A stretch of DNA of 64,000 bases from Ottelia alismoides. Lineage: Eukaryota; Streptophyta; Magnoliopsida; Alismatales; Hydrocharitaceae. Positions within the stretch are counted from its first letter, which is position 1, and each line of letters begins with the position of its first letter. Made by a program: the position numbers and the translations under genes. The notes under the pieces were generated by a model. That model made no database searches and was not told the origin of the DNA. It saw only the letters and a list, made by a program, of their open reading frames with translations. Positions 21,154 through 34,080 of this stretch are shown here, in pieces. The stretch covers positions 62,001 to 126,000 of the forward strand of contig JAZKJV010010618.1 of assembly GCA_037367405.1 (NCBI GenBank), in the 5' to 3' direction.

Positions 21154-21670
21154 GGTACATTACCACAAAGTTATCGAAAGACTTGGGCAGTGACAGCAGA
21201 ATGAAGTCACATGACATATCTGCATCCACCTCCACCCTAAGAGTTTTGAGCTCAAACAAGTACCCAAATATTTTGAGTACATGCTCACAAACCGAAGTCC
21301 CTTCCCGCATCTTGCAGCGAATAAGCTCTTTCATAATGTTATAACGCTGAGTGCAGTTGACTTCGCCGAACATCTCCTTGAGATTCATCATTATATCCTG
21401 GCAGGTCTCCATCTTCACATGTTGCTTCTGAAGCACATTGGAGAGATATCACAGAATATAACATCGAGCCAATGTATGATCTTCATCATATTTTTCATTG
21501 AACTTTAATTCTTCTTGTATCTTAGGGTTTGCGTACTTGTTCTTGGATAACACATAAGAGATGTGATCCGTAGAGAGAACAAAATCCAAATTACGTATCC
21601 AATCTATGTAATTTGGTTTGGTCAACTGATTGACCTCCATGAGCCTATTGAGTGGGCTCATGAACTTCAT
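21154..21670 (-). pseudogene. Minus-strand copia Gag fragment
   Basis: This is the N-terminal half of a copia Gag (UBN2/retrotran_gag type). The frame starts MKFMSPLNRLMEVNQL at 21670, continues KPNYIDWIRNLDFVL, changes frame near 21440, then reads NLKEMFGEVNCTQRYNIMKE, CKMREGTSVCEHVLKI and DFILLSLPKSFDNFVVMY. At 21154 the gag sequence stops at the end of the E2 LTR, so E2 inserted here and the rest of this element should lie left of the window. No zinc knuckle is visible. It belongs with the PBS at 23406-23422 and the LTR to its right. Confidence 0.82.
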
Positions 21671-23405
21671 TGTCTGAAATTAAGAATGCACCATATTGGA
21701 ACATATAAATAATTATATATATATTCAATTTAGAAAACTTTGATTAAGGAATTTTTTTATCAAATTAGTGTTGCTTTTTCAACTCTGAAAGTCATTCCCT
21801 TAATCACTTTAAACCAAGGGATATACTTATTGCTATATCTCTGGCAAGAATCAGTATTTCCTTTTCTACATTTGTTACATCCCAATAATATGAGAACTTG
21901 TAACTCAGGTAAAAATAAGCGAAAACACATTCCACCTTGCAAGTCCAACTTGCATTTCTCAATTTGATCTTTAACACCCGAGCCCATCACCCCAAGGCAA
22001 TGTTGACTCGTCATTAATTGAGCCAACCTTCAACAAGACTAGTACTTGCTATGCACAATCTAATATAGCTCCAATAATATTAGGACTCGATATTGGGATT
22101 ACTACGTATACGACCTTACTCTTTCGAGAAGAAAAGAGACGATCCATATGCGCTTGTATGGAGGAGCTATCACTTCGGACGGACATCTTCTACGTACAAT
22201 CCCTGACGACGGAACCCTTCGTCTTGATGGGAGACCATGGATGTCACTTATGTGATCCTCCATTTCATATTTAAATTCTAAATACTCATTATGAATCATA
22301 TTCACATGATTAATTCACCCAAGAGAAACAGAACCCCATTATAAAATTTATTTAATCATATGAAATCAATTATCAATCTAATTTAATCAACCAATAAACA
22401 ATTGCGATTGTTACTTGAAAGGATAGTATAATCTCAAAAATATGTATTATTCAAATTTTAATAATTAGAAAAATACACCATGATCTCATCAAACATTATC
22501 CTTTCCTTACTTACTATCATGGACAATACGCACATGATGTGGGACAGACCTCTCATGGAGCAACCTGCTACCCCAATGATCCTCGACTAGACACCATATC
22601 CGCCTCATGTCAGGATAATGTGATTTGACCATATTTATTTGATATGTTATTCGGTATCACAACCAAAGTTATACTATATAATATTTACCAAAACCCTTTT
22701 GATTAATATTATAAGGAGATTTACTAAATAAATCCCCAATCCTATTCAAGTAATAATGTTTTATATGTAGAGATTGTCCTACAACTATTGTAGGATAAAC
22801 TAGGGTTTTCATGAAATATTCATTCAATGGTCGGTGATGATTAATTAATTAATTTCATAATTATTAGGCACCATATCTAATCAAGTTAAATTCATAATTT
22901 CCATGATTTTCATTAAACTGTAAACATATTAAGTAAAGAGGTTTGATGATCTAATCATCTTCTGACCACCCATCTCCATTAAATATATAATCTCTAGGGC
23001 AAATGGAGTCAGAATCACACGAAATAAATTCAAGAGATTTTCGGTTTGATTCTCTACTTAATACAAGTGTTTATTTCATATTTCATGATGGAAAATAGTA
23101 GGTAAATCTAATTTTCTTACAGATATGTATAAACATGCAAAACAATTTTTCCATGACGAGAATTATTCGAATCAATTTCATGCACTTTTATTACCAATTA
23201 AAGGCCACTATTTTGGAGACATATTTAGATATTTGAAATATATTTTATTAACATAAAAACACATCCAAACAGTGCACAATCAGTAGGTTTTTAAATTAAT
23301 GAAAAACTGATTCGAATCTTGCATCCAATGCAAAAATAATGTATCTCACGCATCCAAACACAAACCTTGATCGCCAAGGATTTTAGATCATATCCAAGAC
23401 CTCAA
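21671..23405 (-). other. Leader of the minus-strand copia element
   Basis: Non-coding sequence between the PBS and gag start, about 1.7 kb and AT-rich. I see no supported gene. The small frames at 21740-22305 lack recognisable motifs. The length is long for a copia leader, so other insertions may be hidden here. Confidence 0.5.
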
Positions 23406-23422
23406 CCAAGTCTCTGATATCA
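23406..23422 (-). promoter_or_regulatory. PBS of minus-strand copia element (tRNA-iMet)
   Basis: Read on the minus strand it is TGATATCAGAGACTTGG, close to the TGGTATCAGAG initiator-tRNA PBS with one change in the core. It lies two bases after the LTR end TCCTTCA. Confidence 0.75.
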
Positions 23423-24185
23423 CTTGAAGGATATGAGAAGATCCTTAAGTGCATCGCGGAAACATGAATATCACAACATATGCGATCAGAATGACTATTC
23501 ACACTCGTTGTTCGGTGTAGCGGAATTTAAAAAATTTTAAATGACGAAACCATATGATCCAAGAGCATTTTTTGGATCGTTTCATCAAACCGCATACAGG
23601 AATAAGGATCATCTCTTGAAGCCTGGTTGTAATCTTAGTCTCTAATGTAAGAGATCTCTTGTCTCAAGTCCGATCCGATTGGAGAGACGCTTGCGAGCGT
23701 GGTGATGAACCACATGCTTCTCACAATCCAAAGCATTGATCCAAGCGCCGAATATCCCGATATTGTTTTACGAGATCAAACATCTTCTCCATGAACGAGA
23801 CGTACTGAAGGAGACGGAGATCCATGAGCGGTTGAGGTGACGGCACAAGGGCATGGCGACGACGGCAATCTCTCTAGGGTTTCCAAGTGGACGACCCCTA
23901 AGAGAGAGAGAAAGATGGTGTGATATGAGAGAGAGAGAGAGATGTTGTGAGTATGTAAAGAAGAGCAAGGGGTGCCTCTCCTTTTATAACATTTTAGGAG
24001 TTCATGGATCTCAATCCATGGACAATACAAATCCAATGGTTCACATAGAAGTTTGTTTCTTTTAATGGTCATGATTTTATTGTAAAAACACAACAACAAT
24101 TAATTTAAATTAATTTATAATATATTGAATAATAATCAACATATATATATTAATCCAAATTAAATCACTTGGTATTGGAGAAATA

Positions 24186-24317
24186 GGAAGGAGGCAAGCC
24201 TCCTTCCATATGAAGGTGGGGACAACCACATATTCCCATAAGGGGAAGGAGGCCGTCCACCCTATTCATAAGGAAAGGTGGCTCCACCTTCCTATTACAT
24301 GAGATGCATATCTCATG
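24186..24317. repeat. Cluster of short perfect hairpins in copia LTR
   Basis: GGAAGGAGGC with GCCTCCTTCC (24186-24207), AAGGTGG with CCACCTT (24275-24290) and CATGAGAT with ATCTCATG (24298-24317) are inverted repeats packed in about 130 bases. They could be structured leader RNA of the element; no function is shown. Confidence 0.55.
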
Positions 24318-24555
24318 AGTATCTCCAATATTTGCAACAACTTTTGTAGCAAATTATTTCACAAAAATAAATCCAATTTATTTTGTGAACATTGCAATCA
24401 TGCCATTGAAAATTTATGAATCATATTCACAACCCAAAATAAAATGTAAATTACATTTTATTGTCTAATGTGAATTCAATTCACATTAACATTTAAATTT
24501 TAAATGTTATTTACAAATATCTCTCTCTTATATATTATAAATCATATTTATAATA

Positions 24556-24906
24556 GGGTTAAATGGGGTTGCCCCTAAGGGGAGCTAACTTAGCTCTCCC
24601 CATCCTATTTTTCTCATTTTGTTAATTGTTTTGAAAATTTCTTTCGTGAATATTCATAATTATATCCCTATATTATGCCATTCAAATTTCGTGTGAAACA
24701 GAGACTTCTATAACCTCCATCCAGACATGGTTGATTTCAATAATTCTGCGACCGTTAAAAAATGATCGTCTAGATGGAGGACATAGGAGTCTCTGTTTGG
24801 CATGAAATTGGAATGGCATAGTATAGGGATATAGTGATGAATTTTCATAGAAGAAACTAAAAAAATGAAAAATGGGAAAATAGGAGGAGGGTAGCCCCAT
24901 TTTCCC
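24556..24906. mobile_element. Foldback MITE, Mutator-like (copy 1)
   Basis: A 351-bp element whose two halves are inverted repeats along most of their length (GCCATTCAAATTTCGTG on the left against CATGAAATTGGAATGGC on the right). It starts GGGTTAAATGGGG and its reverse complement starts GGGAAAATGGGG. It is flanked by a perfect 9-bp duplication TTTATAATA (24547-24555 and 24907-24915), the size typical of Mutator-like elements. It has no coding capacity. A second copy lies at 61714-62047. Confidence 0.82.
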
Positions 24907-25864
24907 TTTATAATATATATGGATAATATGGATATCGCTATCCACGTTATTCATATCCACAATAATTAAATCATATCTAATTATATTGGATCATCATTCT
25001 CATGCATTTAAATAATATGAATCAATATCACATTATTCATGGTAATTAAATCATATTTAATTATCCATTCCTCGATTCTTGGATATTTAACAATGTAATT
25101 ATTCTTGTAGTCTTTCAAGAATAATGTGCTTTTTCCACGGATACTTGGAGATAAAGATATGGCAATTGCACGTTCCACGTATAGTGATGTGGATATTGAG
25201 ATTGTATCTCAAATCCAGATCTCGGGGACCTCTTATAGATGCTTGATTGAATCGAGGCTGTAGATCTTATTTTCTCATTGCATATGAATCACATTCAAAT
25301 CAATGTCCAATATTTGGACTAAGATCATATCACTTCTCTAATAAGAGGAAGAACTAAAATCCATACATGTTTCATTACTTCCTCGAAATGGAAGCGTCAT
25401 GGTTATACAATCGTTTATGATCACATCACCCTCAGGTATTCCTAATACATGTACATCCTGTATACTGGAAGACCTAGAATAAACTTGAAGATATAGATCA
25501 ATTTATACTATCATCTTCGGGGATTTATCATTAAGTTTCTCATTTGGTCATTTGGAGTTGGTATCGATCATATGCTTTCCAAAAGCATATATCATAACTA
25601 CAAATTATTGTCATGCTTCCAAAGCAAGATGACCATGCAAGGAATATGTTCAATTCCAATATCTCATGAGTGAGCTCATGTCTTCTGATTCATATGTGAA
25701 TCTGTATGTTCCCTTTGAGATATCGTATTACTCATATGCCCTCATATGCACACCGGCTCGTCGGTGCATAGACCTCTATCAGGCCATCAACCTATCGGTC
25801 TGCCAAAAGTACATACTCAGTCACACAGTAATACATCTGTCTCCGGTAAGGGGATGTTGCCTAT

Positions 25865-28800
25865 TGATGAATCTACATTTCATCATCTTTATTCTATCAT
25901 TTTGGCCTTAAAAACCCTAGTAAATGCGTGTAAATAGGCTTAATTTAGGCATTTTAGCATTCATGCATATTTGTGTAAAGAGTGTATAAAATGTGGTTTT
26001 TAAAGCCAAAATTATAGAATAAAGAAAAGAAAAGATAACAAATAAAATATTGTAAATATTTTATGACCCGAAACCCCGAGACCTAGGCATCTCGATGACT
26101 AGGTCGACAAGGAATAAAGTAGGGGGAGATAAGGGCCAAAATACAATAAAAACACCTTGTATTTCATTCATTCTTTATTCATTTTGGGACCTATTTTTGG
26201 TTCCACTTTTTATACCTCAAATAAAGAAACTTTGTAAATGAATGTTGTAGACAATTAAATAAATAAAAATACAAAATTGATTTCACACAAAAATATTGTA
26301 CAGATAAAAAGTTATGATCCGAATAAAATCTCAGAATCCCAACTTCCCAGACCTGTATCTCAAAAATAAAAACTCCAAATGCATCAAACTCACCTTTAAT
26401 TTATATAATTTAAAATAAGCTATTTAATGGCGGTGGTTTCGCATTTGGCAGAGCTACAGTTTGAAAGTTGAGTTTTGGACCCCTATTGTATACTTGCACA
26501 TATTGAAATATTCATTTTATTATTTATTCAATATTTTATAATTTTGTATTTTTAAAATTTTGTAAATATTATTTATAATATATATGTACATTAAAACAAG
26601 AATAAAATACAAAAGAAATACAAAATAAAAATACTTGTATATAGTATACATAGGTATAATACCTGCATATATACCTATATTATTAACACTTCTATTTTAT
26701 TAAGTGTATAAAATACATCAGAAAAATAAAAAAAATATATTTAAGTGTAGAAAAATAGTTTATAAATATATAAATTAATAAATAAAGTAAATCAAATTAA
26801 ATACATAAAATAAAAATAAAATAATAAAATACACAGATATGTATACCTATAAAGGGTATAAAAGGAAACTTGTAATTAATACCTCTAAAAAATAACTAAA
26901 AATCACCATAAAACAATTCATAAAATAATAAATATTTTTATTTAATAATTATAAAATTAATTAATTCATTTTCTATTTTTAAATGATTTTACAAGGATTA
27001 TTTCCAAGGAATTTTCTGGTTGATCCACGTGGACCAACCAGAAAGCTCCGTTTGTTGACCTCGGTCAACTCTCTGATCGAGGTCTGAAGCCTATCAGAAA
27101 TGGGTTTTGACCTATTTTCTCCCTTTTTTCGAGGCGGATCCATGCATATTTTCATGATCCATCCTTCATGACTTTTTCTCCCCGATATTTGACCTTGCAC
27201 GCCCATGCATTGCTTCGGGGATTGAACCCACGATTTGCTTGATCCACCTCGTTCTTTGGAGCCTCCCAGCCATCTTTCAAAACCGCACCCTTTCCCTCCT
27301 TCCTTTGAACCCTTTTTGCCCAAGCCTTGGCCACTCCAGTCAGCTCAGGATCGAGGCCCGTGACAGGGGCCACTCCAGCTACGTCGAGCATGCCCAGGTG
27401 AAGGCGGAGGAGCTTCCACCATCTCCGGTCATCCTTGGCCGTGAGGTCCTTCATCTCTTGGTTTTCCTAAACCAATCGAGGTTGTGTTTGGTCTAATTTC
27501 CTCGCAGTTTAGCTAGCTAATAGCTGTGGGAATCATCTCGTGTATTTAGTTTGCAGTTGCATTAATTAGTTCCCCCCAATCTCACAATCGAACACCTTGC
27601 CGGAGCTCTAGTGCTCCGACGATCGTCATCCATGCCATACCCGCCTTCCATTTGCCAATAAAGCCTTGGAACCTTTTACTGTGATTAGTGTGCTTCCCTT
27701 GCAGGTTCCAAGACCTGAAGGACCCCACCTGGGGTCAATTTTTGCTGAAGTCAAGCTGCTGGAGCACCACCCAGGTCTACCTTTGTCGTCGGGCACCACA
27801 GGGGCCCATCTAGGCATTTTAAGATATCCACTCGATGAGGAGGACTCTGGGGAAGCCTTTGAAGCCATCGGAGGGGAGTAGGAAGCATCGGGCGTGAAGA
27901 TTTTGGAGCTGCAAGTTCATTCAGGTCGAGTTCTTCGGCTGTTCTTCCCTCACATTCCCGTGTCGTTCGATCCCGCCTCATTCTTGGCCGGCTACAGTAG
28001 CCGTCCGATCGCGCTGCACCATCGTTGTCGCATCATCCGTGCAGATCTAATCGTGTCCGCACGTTCATGAAGGGGTATTGGCCATAGGATCGCGCCACGT
28101 GAATAAGTGATACTTCATCAGCCGTACGATCCTGTTGCGTGGGTATTTTGCACACTTCTCCCACGCCAAATTTGTATTTAGGAATTATTGTTTAAACTTT
28201 CCTTTGTTGTTTTAAAACTTTTGTAGAAATTGCATTTAGACCCCCTAGTTTTGTAATATTACATTGGTGCCCCTACTAGGTGCGCGTGCGATGCACGTGG
28301 GTCTGGTGCTTTTGCAAGGGCACCCTTGCGGGTCTTGTTATTTATCTTTGGTCCTTAAAAGTTTTATTGCAGTATAAAATTTCTGGGAAAATTGTGCCGA
28401 GGCCCTTCAACTTTTGCTTATTTGCATTAATACCCCTGGCCTGTGTGTATTTTCTTGTCGTTTTCTCTATTTATTGCATGCATTTCTAAAACCCTAAAAA
28501 TTCCCAAATAATTATTTTAAGTTCCTGTAGACTTGTGCTTCCACGCCATATTTTTATTTTTCATATTTATTGCATCTTATTAATTATAAAAATTCAAAAA
28601 CTCTCATTTTCAGCACTGTTTGCATTATAAAATCCATAAAAAATATAAATACACATAAGAAAAATCCCAAAAAAATATATTTTGCTTATCTCAGTGTTTT
28701 TTAATTTCAAACCAAAAATCACTAAAAATACAAAACAAAACTCCTAAAATTAGAAAAGCCCAAAAATCTTCCTAAAAATCTTAAAAATTCCACAAAAATC

Positions 28801-29525
28801 CTAAAAATACAATTTCAATTTCTGAATTTTCTTTGTTTTATTATCTTTGATTTAAAACTAATTTGATGAATTTTGGACTCTGATTTGATATTTTTCATCC
28901 TCACTTTAGTTTCAGCCAGCAACCTAGTTCACTGTTTTCTAGTTTTTTTACCTTTAAAAATACCAAAAAATAGGTAAAATCTAGAAAAATCATAAAAACA
29001 TTAGAAAAATACAAAAAGACCAAAAATACTTTATTTTCTAATTTTTTTCTTATTTTTACCTGTTTTTATAAATACTCTATTCCTCACTCTCTTATATTGT
29101 ATATATATTCTATTATTGAAAAAGAAAATATAAAAATATAAATTACATAAAGAAAATATAAAATCAGTAAATTTAAAAATCAAAATACAAAAATATAAAA
29201 CTAAAAATAAAATTAAAAATATATAAAATTAAAAACCCACAAAAAATAGCTTAAATAGACAAATTGATCACATTCATATTTTGAGCTTAATTGCCCCGTT
29301 CTACCTGTCTGCTCCCTGTGTTCGACCTCTACACATACTTGCACTTATACACATCTTTGTTGTAGAGTTATAATAACTTTTAACTCCGCACATTTACTTT
29401 CATTGCTTGATTTATCTGTTGTGGGTTAATTGTTGTTTTAATCCAGGATTTCGCTGGAGGTCAAATCAGCGACTGTTGATTCGCCTTGTGAATCGGCACG
29501 ACCTCCCGATTTTCCCGGTTAAACA
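25865..29525 (+). repeat. Solo Athila-like LTR, 3661 bp, TSD CCTAT
   Basis: It starts TGATGAATC and ends GGTTAAACA, flanked by CCTAT on both sides (25860-25864 and 29526-29530), with no PBS, PPT or internal sequence. It aligns by eye with LTR 3733-7523 along its length: terminal hairpin, GACCCGAAACCCCGAGACC block, palindromic boxes at 27013-27069, GC-rich middle, A-rich part, CTCCCTGTGTTCGACCTC tail. It therefore formed by LTR-LTR recombination after inserting into the copia LTR. Short frames inside (for example 26979-27981) are LTR shadows. Confidence 0.92.
27013..27069. promoter_or_regulatory. G-box palindrome and paired W-boxes in solo LTR
   Basis: Bases 27013-27044 are a 32-bp palindrome with one mismatched pair, centred on CACGTG. 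GTTGACCTCGGTCAAC at 27054-27069 holds two inverted TTGACC boxes. Same order and nearly the same spacing as in the LTR at 4889-4947. Confidence 0.65.
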
Positions 29526-29530
29526 CCTAT

Positions 29531-29990
29531 ATCATGACAACATATGGCATAGGGCTTGGTTATCTCGATCTTGTTAAGTAAACTCTTTGACCTACCTAAT
29601 CTGACACATCCAAATCTCTATTCCTATGAAGAGGTCCTACATCAAGAGGTCGGTCAGATATCAACCAAAAGAGAAAAGGATTGCCATCTCCTACTCAGGA
29701 TGGAGATCATATCTTAACAATCATTTGACGGTACATGATGAGTCCTCAATATAACTCTTTAGATATTCATCCAGGCACAAGACTCTATGATTCAATAGTT
29801 GGATCAACAACTGTATGATCATTAATATAGCCATGGTACATAACCCTAATGTACTAAGGGACCTTATAGTGCATTTGTATACTTAATCTCAAACATGAAG
29901 TGGAATAAACCAATAACTTTTATTGATAAATCAAACATTACAATAACACTTATTGCAGGAATGATTCGCCTTGGGCTCACATGGCTAACA
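29531..29990 (-). repeat. Copia LTR, 5' part (split by the solo LTR)
   Basis: On the minus strand the LTR starts TGTTAGCCATGTGAGCCC at 29990 and runs to the CCTAT site, continuing at 25864. It sets the right edge of the minus-strand copia element; GTCAG (29991-29995) is the predicted duplication. Confidence 0.75.
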
Positions 29991-32796
29991 GTCAGCTATC
30001 GGGAATACATATCGAAAACTAAGCCAGGATCCGGTAGCGGGAAGCAAAAGATCGACTCATACAAAAAGAGTGAGATATCAAAGCCAATATCATAATACAT
30101 GGAGGAAGGATTAGTACAGAGCGCTCCATGTCATTTATAGTCTCAGGAAGATACGAAAAGTGAAGAGTAAGAGACTCTCTATGCAGCTTGATATCCGGTG
30201 GACATAAGGTCAAAAGATCAAGAACACACCGAATATCACAAGACACGGCTCAACCTTGCGAGGGTCGTCAAGGTGAGCAGAAGAAGATGAGTCAGAGGTC
30301 TTAGAAAAATTAGAAGACTCGGTCTCGTGATCCACCAAATAGGATATACAACAAGATGGGACCGAGTATACAAATCAGAAGACGGCTCCGTGCTCCACCA
30401 GATTGGAGACACCAGAAGTGAAATCGAGTACCCACAAAATGATGTATTCTCCTGAAAGTACTGTGAACTAGGTGGGGAATAATCAGTAGAATGTGAGTCA
30501 TCCTTATGAGGACCGCTAAGGAGAGAAGACTCATAGGAGTCCAGACAACTAGGATAAGCAGTCTCATGCTCCGACAGAGCATACACACAATCAGACAATG
30601 AGACACACAACTCATATCAGATGACTCGATTTCCTATCCCATCAAGATGGAGACACAAGCAGTGAGTGAAATCAGCCGTAAAGAAATGTTGCATTCTCCC
30701 GCAGATAGTCCTCGGGGAGTAATGCAAACTAACTCAATGAAATTAGCGAAATAATGGCATCAAGTCTCGTGTCCTCAAAAATAATCAATCAATCACTAGT
30801 AGGAGGACTTAAGGCTATGGGAGGGATAAGAGGTTATCAATGCAGTCACAATGCAGTCCCTCAAATCAACCAAATCAGCTGAGATGGATCAAGATGTTAG
30901 ACCGAGATTCTCTAAGTGCTAAATGGGGACAGGAGAGTAAAGAGATGGAGGATGGACCAGTCAAGAAGATGAGTGAAATCATATGGGTTCCAAGCATCGT
31001 CACTTTGAAGGATAGAAAGACATCGTACATCAAGCGTATGAATCACGACGGATAAAATCAGCTAGAAGTTGCATCGTTAAATGATCAGAAATGGATCACA
31101 TCCTCAATCTGGAGTTTGAGATCAAAAATCCTCAATAAAGAATCACACATTTAATCGTGCCAAAATCAGAATCCTCAATAATATATATGCACATATCAAA
31201 TTCAGATCCATCGAATAGCACACCAATCTCAGCATCCTCAAAGTTGATCGGGTTACTCAAAAAAATTCCTGCAATCAAAACCTCAATGGATGACACTAAA
31301 GGGAACGAGGAGGGTGGGCAAGAAGGGTGAAACAAAGACAAAATTGTGTTCCAAGAAGAGAGTCTTCTTGAATCAGACCAGAGATAAGGTGATATGGGCA
31401 AGGAGACAGCTGCAAAATCTGGTAATTAAATTGAAGATCAAGACCCAATATCACGACTCAAAAAAATAAGACACTAATATAGACAAAAAAGGGAGAAGGA
31501 CTCAAAAACTCATGGATCTACAAACTCAAAGAGTGATGAACGTGAATGGACCCGAAAATCACAATCAATGTACAAAGCAACCTCCATGTTCACCTACTCA
31601 ACACAATGAATACCGAAGATGGTGGTCATTTATCTTTTCCATTTTAGAGTTTGGTGAGCTTCAAAATAATTGTAGAAGCACGTAGGCAGGCCTAGGATTA
31701 GGGCACTGATCCTTACCGTGTATGTATCACATATAAAGTGCAAAATACAATGAGGGGTTGCTCTCCCCCAAAATAATGAATCCATTGCGTTTATTTTAAA
31801 AATCAGGTTGAGTTAGCAGTCCCTATTTTATTTTTGGCCATAACTTATTTTTTGGTATTTTTCAATGCAATCGCCTAACGAATTTCCAATTCCATTAACA
31901 TCCTAGGTGATCAAAATCAAAGGGAGAATATCGGAAAAGCAATGCAAGTCGGGAATCGATGATGCATGCATAGTCAGAAGACTTACAGTGCTTCCCATCT
32001 CTCTCCATGCGAGATGCATAACAGAATTGAAAGCTACCCTATATGAAATACAAGCCGATGAAATCACCCTAGAATAGAATATGCTATTATCGTGAAGCAC
32101 AAAATGCTAAACACCTAGAAAGAAACCTAAAGGTCCGGTCTTGGAGGCTCCTCGGTTCCCACTACAGTGGTTCCTGCAAACATTCTATGGAAGTCTCTCA
32201 TGGCGCATGGCTTCGAGTCTAGGTGAGAAGCAAATTAAATTTGAAAAGTCCAAAAGCCTATAGGTACATGCAATTTAATTAGGGCTTTGGACCTTAATAT
32301 ATCATCAAGCAAATACTAAGCTAGGGCACAATCACACAAAACAAATAAAAATAAAGTCAAAAATAAAGAAAAAGAAAGCGATGAAAACACAACAAAAACT
32401 AACGAGGCCCCCAAGTGAATAATCATTCGGGCAATGGACCTCAAGAAGTGGCAGTGTCCAGGCGAGTCCAAATGATTACAATTACATGTCTCTCTCTCTC
32501 ACTTTTAATTACAAAAAAATAAAAATAAAAATGTATAGAGATTGTCTTCCAATATTCCTCCAATTCTTCATTTGTTGCTCTCTCATGCCAGCTAAGGTAG
32601 AAAGCCAGCCCCGCCTTGCTTGGGTGTGCAGATCCTTCTAAGAAGTCCTCCCTCACATAGCAATCCCTCGTAACAAAGTCAAACAAGGACGAGTGTTATA
32701 CAATTTAAAAATAATATCAAATAAAATGAATCATAAATAAATGAAAAATCTAGACAATAGAGAAGAAACAAATAAATACAATCTATGCGACATTAC
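29991..32796 (-). other. 5' internal region of minus-strand Athila element
   Basis: This sequence runs on the minus strand from the PBS at 32814 to the copia insertion at 29990, where the leader and start of gag are expected. I found no clean gag. A minus-strand frame at 30236-30610 is S/P/Y-rich and seems internally repeated: ENTSFCGYSISLLVSPIWW has a decayed copy just upstream, and WWSTEP / WWITRP recur. A frame at 31132-31401 ends in an acidic stretch. A frame at 32441-32686 is the first after the PBS. None is recognisable; treat as leader and decayed gag. Confidence 0.5.
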
Positions 32797-32814
32797 TCCC
32801 CAACAACGGTGTCA
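32797..32814 (-). promoter_or_regulatory. Decayed tRNA-Asp-type PBS of minus-strand Athila element
   Basis: The minus strand reads TGACACCGTTGTTGGGGA. The plant tRNA-Asp-complementary PBS is TGGCGCCGTTGCCGGGGA, so 14 of 18 bases match and all four differences are G-to-A or C-to-T transitions. It lies two bases after the LTR end TTATCA. Confidence 0.82.
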
Positions 32815-33844
32815 TTTGATAACTTAGATTTTCGTGGGTCAGAAAGATATCCTCACATAAAGCGAAGATAAATTATCGCTGAATATACCCACAAGAAATC
32901 CCAAGTCAATCAACAATTAACCCACAAATAAATATAGGCAAATAAATATGTGGAGTTAAAATTTATTTTATTTAACTATACAAAATGTGTGTATAGTGCA
33001 AGTATGTAGAGTGTTGAACACAGGGAGTAAACAACAGATTGGGCAAATTAATGCACAAAATTGTTCCTCTTCTTGTTGTTTTATTCTCTTTTTGTATGGG
33101 TTTTAATTTTATATTTTTGTGGATTTTTGTTTTTATTTTTTTTTGTTTTTAATTATATAATGTTTATTTTCTTTTTAGGTTTTGTGATTTTTATTCCTTT
33201 TCTTTTTAATATATATATAATATAGGCTTATATACAACTATATATACAATATAAGGTAGCGTAATTATAAATACTACTAAAAATAACCAACATACAGGAA
33301 AATAGTTTTTATTGTTTTTATATAATTTTCTACTATTTTGTGATTTTCAAGTATTTTGCTAATTTTTAGGTATTATTAAAGTAAAAAATATCTCAAAATG
33401 TGAATAAATAAATAGGTTGAATTATTTTGAAGGTAAAAATATTAAATAGAGTCCAAATTTTTCCAATCAATTTTAATATATAGATAATAATATAAAGAAA
33501 ACTTATAAATAGAAATAAATATTTTTTGGATTTTATTGGTTTTTTATGTTTTTTACTGAATTTTGGATCTTTTTAATTTTTAGTCTTTTTTTTCTATTTT
33601 TAGGGATTTTTGCTATGGAGGCAAAAAATACTAAAGGGATGTTTACACCCATAATCTTGAGTAATTTCGTAATTACATACATAACCCTGCATAGTGGCGA
33701 ATTACGCCTAGGACCCTGAATAATACTTAACTCTTACATGACATAACCTTGTGTTAATTGCCATTCTATTTTCTCCATTAACACTCACAGAAGAAGTTAC
33801 ATGTTTACAATTTTACCCTTAAAATCATATCACCTTATAAAGTA

Positions 33845-34080
33845 TGACATCAACATTATCCTTGGTCTAAGCATTATATTCTTTGACCAAGTCTATGACT
33901 TTATGGTGAGATGCATGGTCTCCATGGGACGTTCATTCAGGTGACATTCATGCTAGCTTCTGCAAGCTTCCATATCATTTCACGTGTGTTCGTCGATGGA
34001 CCAATAGTATAAACAATCTTTGTCTTTCTTCTGACAATTGGCTTGGTCCATATCCCCACAGCAATATCCCCTAGCTCCTG
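33845..34080 (-). pseudogene. Captured plastid pyruvate kinase fragment
   Basis: The minus strand reads VGIWTKPIVRRKTKIVYTIG, then PSTNTREMIWKLAEASMNV. After a stop and a 2-base deletion it continues in register with SHGDHASHHKVIDLVKEYNA, and after another stop TKDNV. These are the N-terminal part of the catalytic A domain of plastidial pyruvate kinase (beta type): the RRKTKIVCTIGPS strand and the MNVAR-NMSHGDH active-site loop. The fragment covers roughly 70 of about 550 residues. The in-frame stops look like C-to-T decay. It has lost all function; it is evidence of gene capture. The upstream 17 residues of the open frame (to 34128) are not kinase-like and may be intron. Confidence 0.85.

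Larger units (their letters stand above)
23425..25864 (-). repeat. Copia LTR, 3' part (split by a solo LTR)
   Basis: On the minus strand this is the downstream part of a copia LTR ending CCTTCA before the PBS. It continues at 29531-29990 after the inserted solo Athila LTR; the join is marked by the CCTAT duplication. It carries a MITE (24556-24906), a GA microsatellite around 23900-23942, and a run of short hairpins at 24186-24317. Total LTR without inserts is about 2.5 kb. Confidence 0.75.

Noticed and set aside
26979..27981. Several 70-114 aa frames
   Set aside because: All fall inside the solo LTR and change frame against the homologous LTRs.
30236..30615. Overlapping 124- and 101-aa minus-strand frames
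   Set aside because: Not recognisable and overlapping in two frames; kept only as decayed leader/gag text of the minus-strand Athila element.
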